A stretch of 64,000 nt of DNA from NCBI GenBank assembly GCA_020137815.1, contig CM035360.1, positions 377,001-441,000 of the forward strand. The letters are read 5' to 3'. Source of the stretch: Hormiphora californensis (lineage: Eukaryota > Ctenophora > Tentaculata > Cydippida > Pleurobrachiidae). Under the pieces are notes generated by a model, which had not been told where the DNA came from, made no database searches, and was given only the letters and a program-made list of their open reading frames with translations. Position 1 is the first letter of the stretch, and each line of letters opens with the position of its first letter. The position numbers and the translations under genes were made by a program. Positions 12,389-47,508 of the stretch are shown piece after piece.

Positions 12389-14015
12389 CAGCGTCATCAG
12401 AGTTCTTATTTTATACACGGAACGGCGAAAAAAATTCACAAAAACTTTTTAACGTTAATTGTTTTACGCTTGATATGATGAAAATAACATGAAAAAAGAC
12501 TGGAGATATGCCCTGTCATGTTTTAGTTTCACTGCATTTGGACAGCAGGGAATGGCTACCGTTAGTTTACGTCTGAATTCTGATCACGTTTGGGTGAAGA
12601 GAATTTTTCGCACCTCTCTCTCCCACTCCTTACAACATTCGTGTACTTTGTTATTGGGACATTCATTCCTCCCGGCCATATTTCCTTGGCATGGGATTTT
12701 GCTGGGACAAGATACGATCAGAGTTGCTGTGGCCGAGTAAATAATCTAGAAACTGTTCTGACTGTCTGAGACAGTGTCTCTGCAAGACGTTTTTCATTTA
12801 TATAAAAACAGGACTACTATAGAATAGAAAAAAAGGTCAAAGAGAACTGTTGCAGTATTGAAATGCGATTCATCTGACAAGAGACAGTTTGTGTTTGAGT
12901 TTTTAAGCCGGGAGAGTGGAGACTAAGTGCAAAGTGTGAGTGACTGACTGAAAAAGAACATTTTAGTGACCCAGTCTCATGCAGGGTCCCAGAGAACTGA
13001 AAATAGTATTATTATTTGGATTGGAGGTGAAACGTTTGACTGTGACATGGGACGTATTGGGAGTGAAATTAAGTGTATGTTTTTTGTATAGAACCCTTGA
13101 TCTAATTTTGTATAATAAAACTATTATGTTTCCGAAAACCCCCAAAACTCTTTGACATGTGTGTGTCTTACTAAATATTTGAACTGTTATAGATAACAGT
13201 TAGTGCAACATGTTACTGTTGTACCGAGCTTGTGTGACTCAAAGTGTAACACACTGTGTGATCAGCACCGAGCTCTTTATTGCCATGCTACTGCTAGTAG
13301 CAGCATGGCATCTGTCGTTCGAGCTCACACCGGGCTTGACATGTTCCTTGTCTGTCAGCCCTCACACCGGGCCGAAGGCCCGGTGACCGGTGTAAGCCTA
13401 CGCGAGCCCGAAGGGCGAGGCGCTTAAGGGGCCGAATGCACACTGGACAGACTGTGTAGTATGGCAACACCGGGCCTTCTCTGTCAGGCCAATGCTCTGA
13501 CAGGACACCGGTCACCGGGCCTTCTAGTAGAAGTTCTACTTTTACCTGGATCTTGGTCATGTCTCCAGTCTGTCGGCTGTGCACAGCTGTGTGTCGGCTG
13601 TGTACAGCTGTGTGATTGCCATACTAAACAGTCTGTCGATTCGGTCCGGTGTGAGAGTCGCGGAGAGAACCCTCTCTGGGCTCGTGGAGCTCAGAGTGAG
13701 AGCCTAAACACAGGGCTTAGGAAACATGTCGACGGATTATGGAACAAGCGGCAAATAATAGAAAGCAGTGCGAACACGAATGCGCGCGGCGCGCGCAATA
13801 ACGCGCTTACTACGAAAACTCTTGAATCGTGTTTTCTTGAGTCGGCTTTTCAAAAAATCCTGAATCGTGTTTTCAAAAACTTTGAATTTTGAAGCTCTTA
13901 CGTGACTTTAGATGTTTGGCGACCGGCCATATTCAGGTGATCTGAATTACATATCATGCCTTTCTCTTCTGAATGATCTAATAAAGTTGATAAATATCCA
14001 ATTACTTACAGCAGA
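12389..14015. other. Intergenic region with palindromic GC-rich segment
   Basis: No exon is supported. A likely poly(A) signal (AATAAA) lies near 13115. Between about 13330 and 13560 the phrases CACCGGGCCGAAGGCCCGGTG and CACCGGTCACCGGGCC form short perfect palindromes. The CTGCTAGTAGCAG at about 13290 is also palindromic. These look like remnants of a small inverted-repeat element. AGCTGTGTGTCGGCTGTGTA near 13580 is a short tandem repeat. Confidence 0.5.
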
Positions 14016-15479
14016 ATGAAAGATTTCGCCAAAATCGGTAGCAAGATCATTTGCATCGGCCGAAACTACGCCAAACACGCTGCTGAACTTGGCAATCAGA
14101 TCCCCTCCGAGCCATTCTACTTCATCAAACCAAGTACTTGCTTCCTCGAGGATGGTGGGGATATCATTTTCCACGAGATCTCCAATAACCTCCACCACGA
14201 GTTGGAATTAGGAGTTGTTATCGGCAAGAAAATGTCAAAAGTTCCCAAGAGTGAGGTGATGAACTATGTAGCTGGATACTCAGTTACAATCGATGTCACG
14301 TGTCGAGATCTTCAGGAGAAGTGTAAGGAGGAACGAAAGCCATGGTCCGTCTCCAAGTGCCTTGACACCCACTGTGCAGTGGGGGAGTTTATTCCTGTGG
14401 AGAAGCTCCAATACGATAACATTGAGATGTTGCTAACAGTGAATGGAGAGGAGAAGCAGCATGTGAACACGAAGGAGATGCTGTTTGATGTACCTACACT
14501 GTTGGAATATGTTAACCGATACATAACTCTTCTCCCCGGTACGTGAAAAAGAAATCAAGCTTATCTGTACATGAATTTTGTCCTGTAGAATGTGAAAAAA
14601 GAATTAAATTTTAACAGTTGTTCTTGATTAGTTCTCTCTCTCACACACTTCTCACTCTCGTTCTTTAATTAACACTCTTCCTGCTTTGAACTGCTTCCAA
14701 TTTGTCTGTAGTGAGAGTTTCCACAGTCAACAACAGTAAGAGTAACACACTGTCCGTAACACTGCTCGTACAGCAATAGTAACACACTGTCCGTAACACA
14801 GCTCGTACTTATACTGTCAAACCTTGATGTACCTGACTTCGATGTACCGGACCATGATTTATTGGACGGATAGATTTCCCCTAAATTAGGATATTAATGA
14901 TATTTCACCTGTAAATATCACACACTTCGTAGACCGTACAATAACCATTCTCCTGAGAGGTCCAATAAATCGAGCTGTACGAGAGTAACTTACCTCTATT
15001 AGAACACAAGAATATATCCTATAGCATATTTTAGATTTAGGACCTAGTTTCTTCCAATTTAGCTTGCTTTACCGAAGCCACCAATTATTTAATCTTTGGA
15101 AACTGCGGTTCTGGAAGAACGCAGTACTGTAAACAACACGTGAAACAACAATTAAAACATTTAATTAACCATTTTAATTTATCTGATTTCTCTATCCCTT
15201 TGGTATCTTGAAAATATTTTAAAAGTTATGTTTCTCTCTGGTATTTCTCTCCCTATCTCAATCAATGTGTCAATGTGTACATGACACTCATTGCCCTACT
15301 GCAGATTTAATGGTTACTTCCCTCTCTATTCACTCAATCTAGTATTTTCTTTAACCCCTGTGTTTTCAGGTGATTTAGTCCAGACAGGAACACCTGAGGG
15401 AGTGGGCCCTATGAACAAGGGAGATGTCGTCAAAGTGTCCATTCCTGGAGTATCAGAGGCTTCCTTCAACATCGTCTAG
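14016..15479 (+). CDS. FAHD1: Acylpyruvase / oxaloacetate decarboxylase, FAH-domain protein (FAHD1)
   Basis: Two exons, 14016-14538 and 15370-15479 (TAG), join in phase 1 and give about 210 residues, the normal size of FAHD1. Family marks are GRNYAKHAAEL at residues 18-28, HHELELGVVIG with the metal-binding acidic residues near 68-78, DVTCRDLQ near 93-100, and the C-terminal LVQTGTPEGVGPMNKGDVV in exon 2. Known FAHD1 enzymes hydrolyse acylpyruvates and decarboxylate oxaloacetate in mitochondria with Mg or Mn. No long presequence is visible, as in other family members. The start is supported by a splice-like ACTTACAG four bases before the ATG, suggesting a 5'UTR intron or trans-splice site. 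The 831-bp intron shows no further exon. Confidence 0.93.
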
Positions 15480-15955
15480 ACACCCCTTCCTGGGTGTTGC
15501 ATTGGGTGCTAAGTGAGGTATCACGGGTTACTCTACCTGTACCCATGATCGACTATCCCTGGTTACAGCCCTACCCGACGTTTGTTCCTAATTTATACAT
15601 GTTATATATTATCGGCACTGTGTGTTATAATATTATCTCTAGTTGATTGTTTTTAATTACCGGGTTCACTTTTTATGTTTGTGTTGATTGTTTTAGATCA
15701 TGATTTTGAAAAAATGACGTTTCTTTTGACATCCAGTCCATACAAATCTCCTCCTTTTCTTTTCTTTGACCGTATAAATCCTTTATCCCCGCCGATCCCT
15801 CTTTCTCCATCTTTCATCAACAATACTCTCCTGTTTTCCCTTCAAAATCCTTTATGATATTCTCCTCCCTCCATCAACAACATCTATTGACTAATGACAT
15901 CACATCCTTTGTAGTATTGAGATCAACATCACATCCTTTGTAGAGAGAGAGAGCA

Positions 15956-36384
<20,429 letters not shown>

Positions 36385-36868
36385 AGTTGTCATGGTTACG
36401 TCATGTTGTCATGGATGTTGTCATGGATACATGTGAAGTGATCTGACTAACAATGTTAGCTACTTAGTTACCCATACCCGGGCGGTATGCGGTTTGTATG
36501 GTATGGGCTTGGGTATATATCCGACATGATAGCTACTTATTGGACCATTGTTTTTAGCTATTGCTTGGAAAATGAAGAGTGTTAGAGAACAAGGTTTTAT
36601 TTGTTAGGAAAATACCCGCGAGTTTCGTTGCCAAGGAACGCAATAAATTATTATCAATAAATCTCTCAACCTCAATATTTTTACTTTATTTATTACTATA
36701 CTTTTTAGTATCAGTTAAGTTATCATTTTAGATTGACTAATAACTCGATGTATTTCTTTATACCTACTGGGCATTATCTAAACAAGTCCTTAAAATCACT
36801 GACATATATATTCCCTCCAATAATAGCATGTCCTAAAATGTGATAATCTGATTGGAATATTAATTGAT
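36385..36868. other. Short intergenic spacer ELP1 to methyltransferase
   Basis: A/T-rich, with AATAAA-like signals near 36640 and 36655. No gene is seen. Confidence 0.6.
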
Positions 36869-39379
<2,511 letters not shown>

Positions 39380-39707
39380 CTGCAGTGTAACATTTCCATG
39401 CATTTCTTTTTACCTCAATTTATTAATTGACCCACCCATATCTTGTTATGTTCCCCCCCCTGTAACCCTCTTTTGAAATATGCAAAACACCCGTGCTTGG
39501 ATCATAGAAGTCGGAGCGAGGTCACCCCTCAAACCCTCCTGTTACAAAACACCCTCTCTGCCATCGTTGGGCACGGTGAGAGGGGGTCGAGCAACGCAAT
39601 CAAGATCTCTATCTATTTGACCCACCCATTTCTCAATTTTTTTGATCCACCCAGATCTCTATTTAGTTGTCCTACTTGTACCAGGTACCTCTATGTAATT
39701 AACCCAC

Positions 39708-39816
39708 CAGGAACCGACCGAACCAAGTAAACAGCCAATCAGAACTCGTTATATAGGTCACGTGACTGGTTATCAGCCAATCAGGGACCAGTATTTCCTG
39801 ATTCGGTCGGTTCCTG
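39708..39816 (+). mobile_element. Full-length 109-bp MITE with 14-bp terminal repeats
   Basis: Ends are CAGGAACCGACCGA and TCGGTCGGTTCCTG, exact inverted repeats. They are flanked by TAACCCAC on both sides (39700-39707 and 39817-39824), an 8-bp target duplication as made by hAT transposases. It contains two CCAAT boxes (AGCCAATCAG), a TTATATAGG and a CACGTG. It ends 30 bp before the start codon of the PH-domain gene, so it may be part of that promoter or 5'UTR. Confidence 0.9.
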
Positions 39817-39846
39817 TAACCCACATATAGTTCTAGTATGACGTGA

Positions 39847-42800
39847 ATGGACCCCGAATTATTACACACGGGGGAGGTAGAGAAATGGTCCCGTACCGCT
39901 CGGGGTATGGCCTGGAGGTTGTTCCATGTCAGTGTTACCACCCGGGAGATACGGTGGCGTGTCACTACTGAGGTATGTTTTGTCTTTCGACTTTCGAGTT
40001 AGATTAAGTGATATTTATATCCCTTCACATTTGACATTGCTACTGCTGCAGTAAGATAAAATTGTAACACCCTCCCACCGTCTGTCTCGATATGATTCAT
40101 CCCTAATTATCCTGATATGATCCGTTCCCAATGTTCCTGATATTATTCATCCCTCCTAACCACGATATCTCGTTCCCCAGGCGAGTCAAGAGAATGTCTA
40201 CCTAGGAAGTATTTCTGTGCCAAGGATCGTCAACGTAAGTGTAGGGCGCGGTAACTGACGCGCGCTTAAAAAACCCCATGTTTTGAGTTGTCAGCAGTCC
40301 ACGCCGCGCATAGATTTGGAATAGTGTTCATTTAATTTCCTGCTTCTATCCCTCCAACATTCACACCCACATCTCCCTCCCTCTCTCTAGGCCAAGGTGG
40401 ACCCTAATTCGCCCCGGGGGGACGGGGGAGGGCACACTGTGTTCGTGGTCCAGGAACCAGAAGAGAATCATGAGTTCCGAACTGTCACACTGGAACAGGC
40501 ACAACATTGGGTACAACATATCAAGAATGCGACGGTAAATAGCACATAATTAGTGTGATTATTACATGCTCCTCTAATTCCTGAGATGTGTTTGTGACAC
40601 TATACCTGATTCCCCCAGTTACCCAAAACAAGGAGAAAGTGGCCAGCCCAGTCCACAGCTGCAGATAATAATACCACCTCAACCACTGTTACCGTTTCTA
40701 CATCTCTACCTCTTCACAGGACACACTCTAATGGGTAATATGATTGTTTAATACAACAATTAGTAGTAAGCGATAAATGTAGGATGGAAGCTGTTACTGA
40801 TGCTAACACCTAACCCCCTCGCCCACTAGGAACTACTGATGCTAACTCTCTCCTAACCCCCCCTCTCCCCAATTAGGAGCTCACACAGTAGCCTGGTTGG
40901 GCTGGACAGCAACAGAAACAACCCAATGGTGACAGAGGTACAAGGTCACAACGTTGTTCAACGTCCCATCTCAGAATCTGATGGCCAGATCAGCAAATCA
41001 GCTTGTGATGTAAGTTACAACACATGTTTCGTACACAATGTAATACATGTTTAGTAGTATAACACATGTACTGTGGAAATATGGGTGTTCCGATATTATA
41101 ATATGTGTTTTTGGAGCACTATCTAGAGCTGTGTAATTATCTTGGCCCTTTATCCTTGTCTCCTCGCCTCTTTAGCTCCTAGTTAACCTTTCTCTACCTT
41201 CTTTCTCTCCCCATCCTCTCCGTGTCCCCTTGTCACTATTAGTTAACGGTACGACAACCCCTGGGTCCGATGGTAAGTATCCGGCGCCTCCAAGATTCAA
41301 TGCGGATTCGAAAACGAAACTCATTAACCCTGCCCCTATCCGATATAATGGGCCGTGTAAGTGAAGGAGCATGTTTGTTGTGTTATATCTGTGTTCGTGT
41401 GAATATTGTGAAGCGGTACGTGTGATTTGGGTGTGTGATTGTGTGATTTAGTACATCTGTTCGTGTGCCACAATTGTTGTGTGACAGTGAAGCGGTGTGT
41501 GATTTAGTGTATGGGAGACTAAGTGTGTGATTGTGTGATTGTGTGATTGTGTGTGTGATTGTGTGCCACAATTATTGTGTGACAGTGAAGCAGTGTGTGA
41601 TTTAGTGTATGTGTGATGGGAGACGGGAGTGTGTGATTGTGTGTGATTGTGTGTGTGATTGCGTGTGATTGTGTGATTGTGTGTGATTGTGTGATTGTGT
41701 GTGACTAAGTGTGTGATTGTGTGTGTGACTATGTGTGTGATTGTGTGATTGTGTGTGTGTGTGTGATTGTGTGTGTGATTGTGTGATTGTGTGATTGTGT
41801 GTGACTAAGTGTGTGTGACTAAGTGATTGTGTGATTGTGTGTGACTAAGTGTGTGTGACTAAGTGATTGTGTGTGTGACGTGCTGTTTCGAACTTCTCTT
41901 TAGCTGGAGCTGCACACGGTATTTCAGTTACCGTTAAATTTAGAGCTTTCCCTGTTCCGCGGGCTCGCTATATTTCACACTCGGGAGATTTGCTTTTCCG
42001 CTAACTTTACGAGTGTTCCCTACTCAGCAGGAACCGACCGAAACAAGTAAACAACCAATCAGAGCTCGCTATTTAGGTCACGTGACTGGTTATCAGCCAA
42101 TCAGGGACCAGTATTTCCTAATTCGGTCGGTTCCTGCAATTAACCCTCCCTTTAGTATAATATCATAATGTTACCTCTCTCAGATCACCACACCAGGCCG
42201 GGGCTCGGTCAGCTCAGATACAGACGCCTCAGAGCGGAACGATGATGCTCCCACTGTGAGAGAAGGGTACTTGATAAAACAAGGTAAGTCATTGGGCTGA
42301 CTAATTTCTTTCAAATGATAACTATGGTAGCACAGATTGGTTGGCTGGTAGGAGACTAGGGGGTGTTAGATAGTATTTGACATGTTCTATTTCAGGTAAC
42401 TTGGTTAAGAATTGGAGGCGACGATGGTTCACATTATCCAGGTCTTTTCTCATCTACCGAGACGAGGAGGGTACCCCCACTAAAGGTATAACTCTCTTTA
42501 TAATATAGATAGTAACTGAAACGCTCTCACTCTCACAGTCTCACAGATGTATGTATCACTAAAGGTATAAACTGAAACTCTCTGTGAAATTCTCTCACTC
42601 TAGCTCTCTCACAGATGTACATTGTTTGATGTTGAGTGATATCGAGTGATTGAACTAAATGAACAGTGACCAATATACCTTACCCCTCTCTCTCCCACTA
42701 TCTCTCAGGGACCTTACCTCCTCCCTCTCTCCCCACACAGGACATCATTACCTCCTCCCCACACTGGGACCTTACCTCCTCCCTCTCCCCCCACACAGGG

Positions 42801-43100
42801 ACATCATTACCTCTCTCCCAATATCTCTCAGGGACCTTACCTCCTCCCTCTCTCTCCCCACATCATTACCTCTCTCCCCCCACAGGACAAATTCGAATGG
42901 GTGACGTCAAGTTAACACGAAAGTCTGACAAATACCCTGAGAAGAGGTTCATGTTTGAAGTTATAACCACCAAAAGAGTCTTCTACATGCAGGCTAGTAG
43001 TCAGGAGGAGATGGATGGCTGGACAGATGCCATATCACACATTCTAATCAGCCCTAACTGTACCACAACCCCTGATAATAGTTCACTGGGGTCCTCCTGA
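39847..43100 (+). CDS. Protein with two PH-like domains
   Basis: Nine exons: 39847-39972, 40181-40234, 40391-40534, 40619-40734, 40877-41009, 41243-41356, 42184-42283, 42396-42485 and 42886-43100. All are in phase, giving 363 residues. The N-terminal 110 residues form a PH-like fold (GEVEKWSRTARGMAWRLFHV to the helix TLEQAQHWVQHIKN). A Ser/Thr-rich linker follows. The C-terminal PH domain begins REGYLIKQGNLVKNWRRRWF, with the K-x-R/K basic pattern that binds phosphoinositides, and ends in the helix SQEEMDGWTDAISHIL with its invariant Trp. Known proteins of this kind (DAPP1, TAPP) are membrane-recruited adaptors, and that role is inferred here. A 3' splice-like TTCTAG lies 10 bases before the ATG. 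The last acceptor is preceded by several copies of itself. I cannot name the orthologue. Confidence 0.85.
41395..41885. repeat. (GTGTGATT)n minisatellite
   Basis: About 480 bp of GTGTGATTGTGTGATT and GTGTGACTAAGT variants in the PH-gene intron. Confidence 0.9.
42028..42136 (+). mobile_element. 109-bp MITE copy in the PH-gene intron
   Basis: Same element as 39708-39816 with both terminal repeats (CAGGAACCGACCGA and TCGGTCGGTTCCTG). A clear target duplication is not visible. Confidence 0.88.
42695..42890 (+). repeat. Repeated acceptor region of the last PH-gene exon
   Basis: GGGACCTTACCTCCTCCCTC and CCCCACACAG plus GACATCATTACCTC recur three to four times. The final CCCCCCACAG plus GACAAATTC opens the exon at 42886. 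Confidence 0.8.
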
Positions 43101-43857
43101 TCACAATTCATTGGACAGATTTGCTGCAAGTTGTTACAAAGTGTTTTGGAGGGTTAGAACTGAATTATACCAAAGATGGAGTATTATAAGATGACCAAAT
43201 TGGTCTGACATTCAATGGCTTACTGCTCAAGGAGAGAGAGATAGAAAATAAATTGAGCAGCAGATTCATTATTCCTTAAGTTAAATTTCTTGCATGACAT
43301 TCTCTTTCACTTTCAGAGAATAATGTCAATTTGATTTTTATCTCTAATACAATTATGTAGTTCATTTATATTTAGCCCTTGTCAATGACTGAGTTTTTAA
43401 AAAATCCGTTGTTTCATTTTGATTTTTTTAGTCAAAATCTCCCCAGGAAGCAATAAATGACTTTTGCTGTTATTTACTGAATTCATGTGCGCGTTAAATT
43501 AATGCGCGTTCCTTTCGCGCGGCTTCGTCGATGTCTAAAAAAATTAAATAAAACTCACTCGCGCTCTGCACTTTTTATTTTTCGAGGCAAAATTTTCATT
43601 TTTGTGCTCTTTTTTGGAGATTTGCGTAGTTGATCGTGGGGTGTGTGTCTTATGACTAATCGTGGGCCGTCCGCCGCGCCGTATCTATACTATTAACTTG
43701 GTGCTCGACTCCTGACTGCCAGGACCATCGCAGTACGCACTTTTGACGAAATCCAGAACTCATTATTTGGTGCCCAAAATAAGGATAGTTTCAAATTTGG
43801 TTCTCATCGATTGACGATTTGAACTACTATACTTATAATTGTTTGTTAGCTAGTAAA
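43101..43857. other. Intergenic spacer PH gene to TRMT44
   Basis: A/T-rich with AATAAA near 43245 and 43450. No exon is seen. A 3' splice-like TTAGCTAG lies just before the TRMT44 ATG at 43858. Confidence 0.5.
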
Positions 43858-45597
43858 ATGTCTGATAACTGTAACGAACATCAACAAAGGTATCTCGAGA
43901 GCCACGATTCTTTAGAATTTGCCCTGAGCAGAGCAAAGAACTTCCAGATAAAAACTGACGTCGACAACATTCACAGCGTTTATCGGACCCTGGTTTTGAA
44001 ACCTGGCGTCCTATTTGAGGGCATACGATACCACACCACTGTGGAGAAAACATCCCATCACGAAGAGATTGAGAGGTATATTGGAATACCCGGGGAATAC
44101 GACTATGGGGAGGTTGGTTGGCAGGTACCGGGTGATCAGGCTGCCCTCACTGGTGTCTGCATCCCTGACAAGTTTTGTATTGTAATGACTAGTGAAGTTG
44201 AACATCGCATCAATATCAAATCAGTTGAACATGAATTGCGAGATCTGTTGATTGTACACTGTGAACGAATACTGGAAGACAACCTAATAGTGAAGGTGTA
44301 CAGTGAAGGTTCAATAAATCGAATGTGGGAAAAAACGATTAACAAACTCCTGGAGTGGTTACAAAACCTAGAATTCCAATATCGGCCCCCCTCTAACCGA
44401 CTGGTGAACGGTAAATCTTATTACCACACATATACACGGTTGAAAGGTAAACACACGGCAAATGTTACAAAAGGTTGGGATATGCAGACGGATGCAGATA
44501 AGTTTATACACGAGGATGTCGCCATAGCAACCTACCTGATGCTGATATGGGAGGAGCGATACGGAGAAAAGGCGAGGGATCACGTGAGGTTTGTGGATAT
44601 TGGCTGTGGAAATGGTCTTTTGGTATACCTGCTAACTCAGGAGGGATATACGGGTCTTGGGATCGATGTTAGAGCCCGTAATATCTGGACATCAACTTTT
44701 AGCAGCTGTTCCTACCGTGAATCGTATTTCGATCCCAAGGAATTTGAATCGATCCGTGGTTATAACTGGATATTAGGGAACCACTCTGATGAGCTCACAC
44801 CCTGGCTCCCCTACGTTGCATCCCAGTTGACACCCTGTGATTTCTTCCTTCTTCCCTGTTGTACCTGGAACTTCACGGCCCGGTTCGAACGGAAAAACAA
44901 CAAACTCTCCGTGTATCAGGACTACCTGAACTACATCGAGGGGGTTATAGAGGAGATAGGGTTCAGTTTTCAGAGAGATGTCATGAGGATACCATCAACC
45001 AAGAGGACTTGTTTTGTGTCTAATGGAGGGTGTCCTGATTTGGTATCTAGAGGAATTGATGTGGTACAAAGACACTGCAAGATCACTGGAGGCTCCATTG
45101 TGGAACGTAAGTGGGATATTCCTGTAACCAATGGTACAAAAGTTGACCGGGAGTTGTGTAATAAGATAGTAGACTGTGCCGCTTCATACCTTCTCAGAAA
45201 TGTATCATCAGGGAAGGAGAGCGCTCCGTTCCAAAAAGACAAGGATTGGAGTGCAGGGGAGAGTGCTCCGTTCCCGGAACTAGTTACCCATATAAGGGAT
45301 AATGAGGTTGAGTTTTCAGCCGAGTTGCGACAACAAAACGGAGGGATTCAGACTGTTCTAAGGAACTGCCATCAAGTGTTCTTGATACGGAATGGGGTGG
45401 TGTCTATTAGGGATTGGAGGGAGGGGGATGGTGGGGGCAGGAAACGAAGGAAAGGGATGGCCAATAAAAAGTATGACAGTGTAGCACTTGCTAAAACGAA
45501 GCGTTGCTGGTTTTTTGATAATCATCCTCAGGGCTGCCCGATTGTGGAAACGTGTAATTACGCACATGGTGAGAAGGAGTTGGTCAGAGTTACATGA
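43858..45597 (+). CDS. TRMT44: tRNA (uracil-2'-O-)-methyltransferase TRMT44, intronless
   Basis: Single exon of 579 codons from the ATG at 43858. An in-frame ATG at 43819 would add 13 residues, but a 3' splice-like CTAG four bases before 43858 favours the inner start. The family methylates the 2'-O of U44 in tRNA-Ser. Motif I is FVDIGCGNGLLVYLLTQEGY, with GLGIDVRARNIW after it. Other marks are YYHTYTRLKGKH, ILGNHSDELTPWLPYVA and LPCCTWNF. The C-terminus has a CCCH zinc finger (C-x9-C-x5-C-x3-H, CWFFDNH...NYAHG), as in animal TRMT44. All marks are intact. Lack of introns beside intron-rich neighbours could mean origin as a retrocopy or intron loss. A 10-bp minisatellite begins at the stop codon. 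Function is presumably cytosolic tRNA-Ser modification. Confidence 0.93.
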   Translation: MSDNCNEHQQRYLESHDSLEFALSRAKNFQIKTDVDNIHSVYRTLVLKPGVLFEGIRYHTTVEKTSHHEEIERYIGIPGEYDYGEVGWQVPGDQAALTGVCIPDKFCIVMTSEVEHRINIKSVEHELRDLLIVHCERILEDNLIVKVYSEGSINRMWEKTINKLLEWLQNLEFQYRPPSNRLVNGKSYYHTYTRLKGKHTANVTKGWDMQTDADKFIHEDVAIATYLMLIWEERYGEKARDHVRFVDIGCGNGLLVYLLTQEGYTGLGIDVRARNIWTSTFSSCSYRESYFDPKEFESIRGYNWILGNHSDELTPWLPYVASQLTPCDFFLLPCCTWNFTARFERKNNKLSVYQDYLNYIEGVIEEIGFSFQRDVMRIPSTKRTCFVSNGGCPDLVSRGIDVVQRHCKITGGSIVERKWDIPVTNGTKVDRELCNKIVDCAASYLLRNVSSGKESAPFQKDKDWSAGESAPFPELVTHIRDNEVEFSAELRQQNGGIQTVLRNCHQVFLIRNGVVSIRDWREGDGGGRKRRKGMANKKYDSVALAKTKRCWFFDNHPQGCPIVETCNYAHGEKELVRVT

Positions 45598-46015
45598 GGG
45601 TACATTGTGTTACATTGTGTAACATTGTGTTACATTGTGTTACATTGTGTTACATGTTGTTACATTGTTTTTCATTGTGTTTCATTGTGTTTCATGGTGT
45701 TGCATTGTGTCACATTGTGTTACATTGTGTTACATTGTGTTACATTGTGTTACAGTGTGTTACATGGTGTTACATTGTGTAACATTGTGTTACATTGTGT
45801 TACATGGTGTTACATTGTGTTACATTGTGTTACATTGTGTAACATTGTGTTACATTGTGTTACATTGTGTAACATTGTGTTACATTGTGTTACATCGTGT
45901 AACATTGTGTTACATTGTGTTACATTGTGTTACATTGTGTAACATTGTGTTACATTGTGTAACATTGTGTTACATTGTGTTACATTGTGTAACATTGTGT
46001 AACATTGTGTTACAC
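45598..46015 (+). repeat. 10-bp minisatellite GTGTTACATT starting at the TRMT44 stop codon
   Basis: About 42 copies. The first unit merges with the last coding bases (GTTACATGAGGGTACATT), so the array seems to have grown from the coding/3'UTR boundary. Cys/Val/His/Leu-rich open frames across it are artefacts of the repeat. Confidence 0.92.
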
Positions 46016-46250
46016 ATAACATCCCACATGACATGTGACTTTTATTTAATTTCTTCAGACATGTGTTCGTGTGTGGTTTTTAGTAGTTTTGTGGTTCTTT
46101 TAAAATGTTCTCATACTCGAGGTTATTTAGGTTGCGTTTCTTTTTTCAGACTCGTTTATTTAATATAAACCGCAGTTTATATTTCTCAATTTGTGTTCCT
46201 ATTTTATCCAATTCTCCGTCCTATTTTTAACATATTAGAAGTCTCTAGAA

Positions 46251-47015
46251 ATGGGTTATTTTGTTGCCGTCCACACTGGTGCTGGTGCCATCTCTACCTC
46301 TACCAGATTAGAACTATCTTCCCTCTGTTCCAGTGTATCCTCCCATGTCAGCACTCTCCTATCCCGACCCAGCACCACTGCAACTGAGGCCGCTATTGCG
46401 GGAACAGTCCTGCTGGAAGACTCGCCTCTCACTAACGCTGGAGTTGGTAGCTCGATCAGTAGGGAGGGGTTAGTTCGGACTGAGGCCTGTGTGGCGGCTA
46501 GTGACACTGGGTTCCATTGTGTGGGTGATTTAGAGGGTGTTAGGAACCCCGTTATGGTTGTTGGAGAGATGATCAGGGAGAGGGAGGTACGGAATGGGAA
46601 CTCTTATATTCCACCGAGAATCATGGTCGGGGACCACACTATTGAAAGGTATGGTGCGGTGGTGGGGGATCTACGGACTAGACGGAGTAAGCGGATGTAT
46701 CGAAAGGCGGAGAGATTTTTCGAGGGTGTTGGGGATTTGGATAGCACGAGGAAAAGAGTTAAAAAAGAGATTCCACACAATGAGGACACGAGAGTACAAC
46801 TGTGTGAACTGGAGAGCAATGGTGTACACTGTGAAATGGAGAGCAAAGACAATGGTGTATTTAGTGAAATGGAGAGCAATGGTGTACAAGATACTGTTGG
46901 AGTTATCTGTGTAGACCAGAAGGGAGGGATCTCTTGCGCTATGTCATCTGGTGGCTCAATCTACAAATACACTGGACGACTAGGTTAGTAGATGTCTGTT
47001 TGTCTGTCTGTCTGC

Positions 47016-47051
<36 letters not shown>

Positions 47052-47423
47052 ATGTTCCCTAATCTCGTGCTCGTCTCCCGTAGTGTCAAGTATGAGTCTG
47101 ATAGGTTTCACTTGCCACAACACATTTTTAGTCCGGTGCAGTAGGTGGGGAAACCTGCCAATATTCTTTCAAACATGCCAATTCACTATTCTACCCGGTC
47201 TGTAATATTTCGTTTTTCTAGCGAAGGTTTTATTGAAGGGTGGATAGGCCAGTTTAACATCTAGTCTGTCTAACTGTAATATTACTGAATACTGGAAACT
47301 AGGCCGCGTTCTGTGTTTCTGCTTGTGTGTAAATATGGGTGCGCTTCCGTAATACAGTGTTGTACTGTAGTACACTTGTGTTCTCCACCCTCTCTCTCCT
47401 TTCTTTCTCCCCCCCCCCTTTTC

Positions 47424-47508
<85 letters not shown>

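Noticed and set aside
12489-12740. 83-codon frame after the first gene
   Set aside because: No family resemblance, no junction support and located in the 3' flank.
45594-46168. Cys/Val/Thr/Leu/His-rich open frames after TRMT44
   Set aside because: Product of the 10-bp GTGTTACATT minisatellite in all three frames.
46604-46889. Minus-strand frames opposite TASP1
   Set aside because: Shadows of the TASP1 exon, whose plus-strand product matches a known family throughout.
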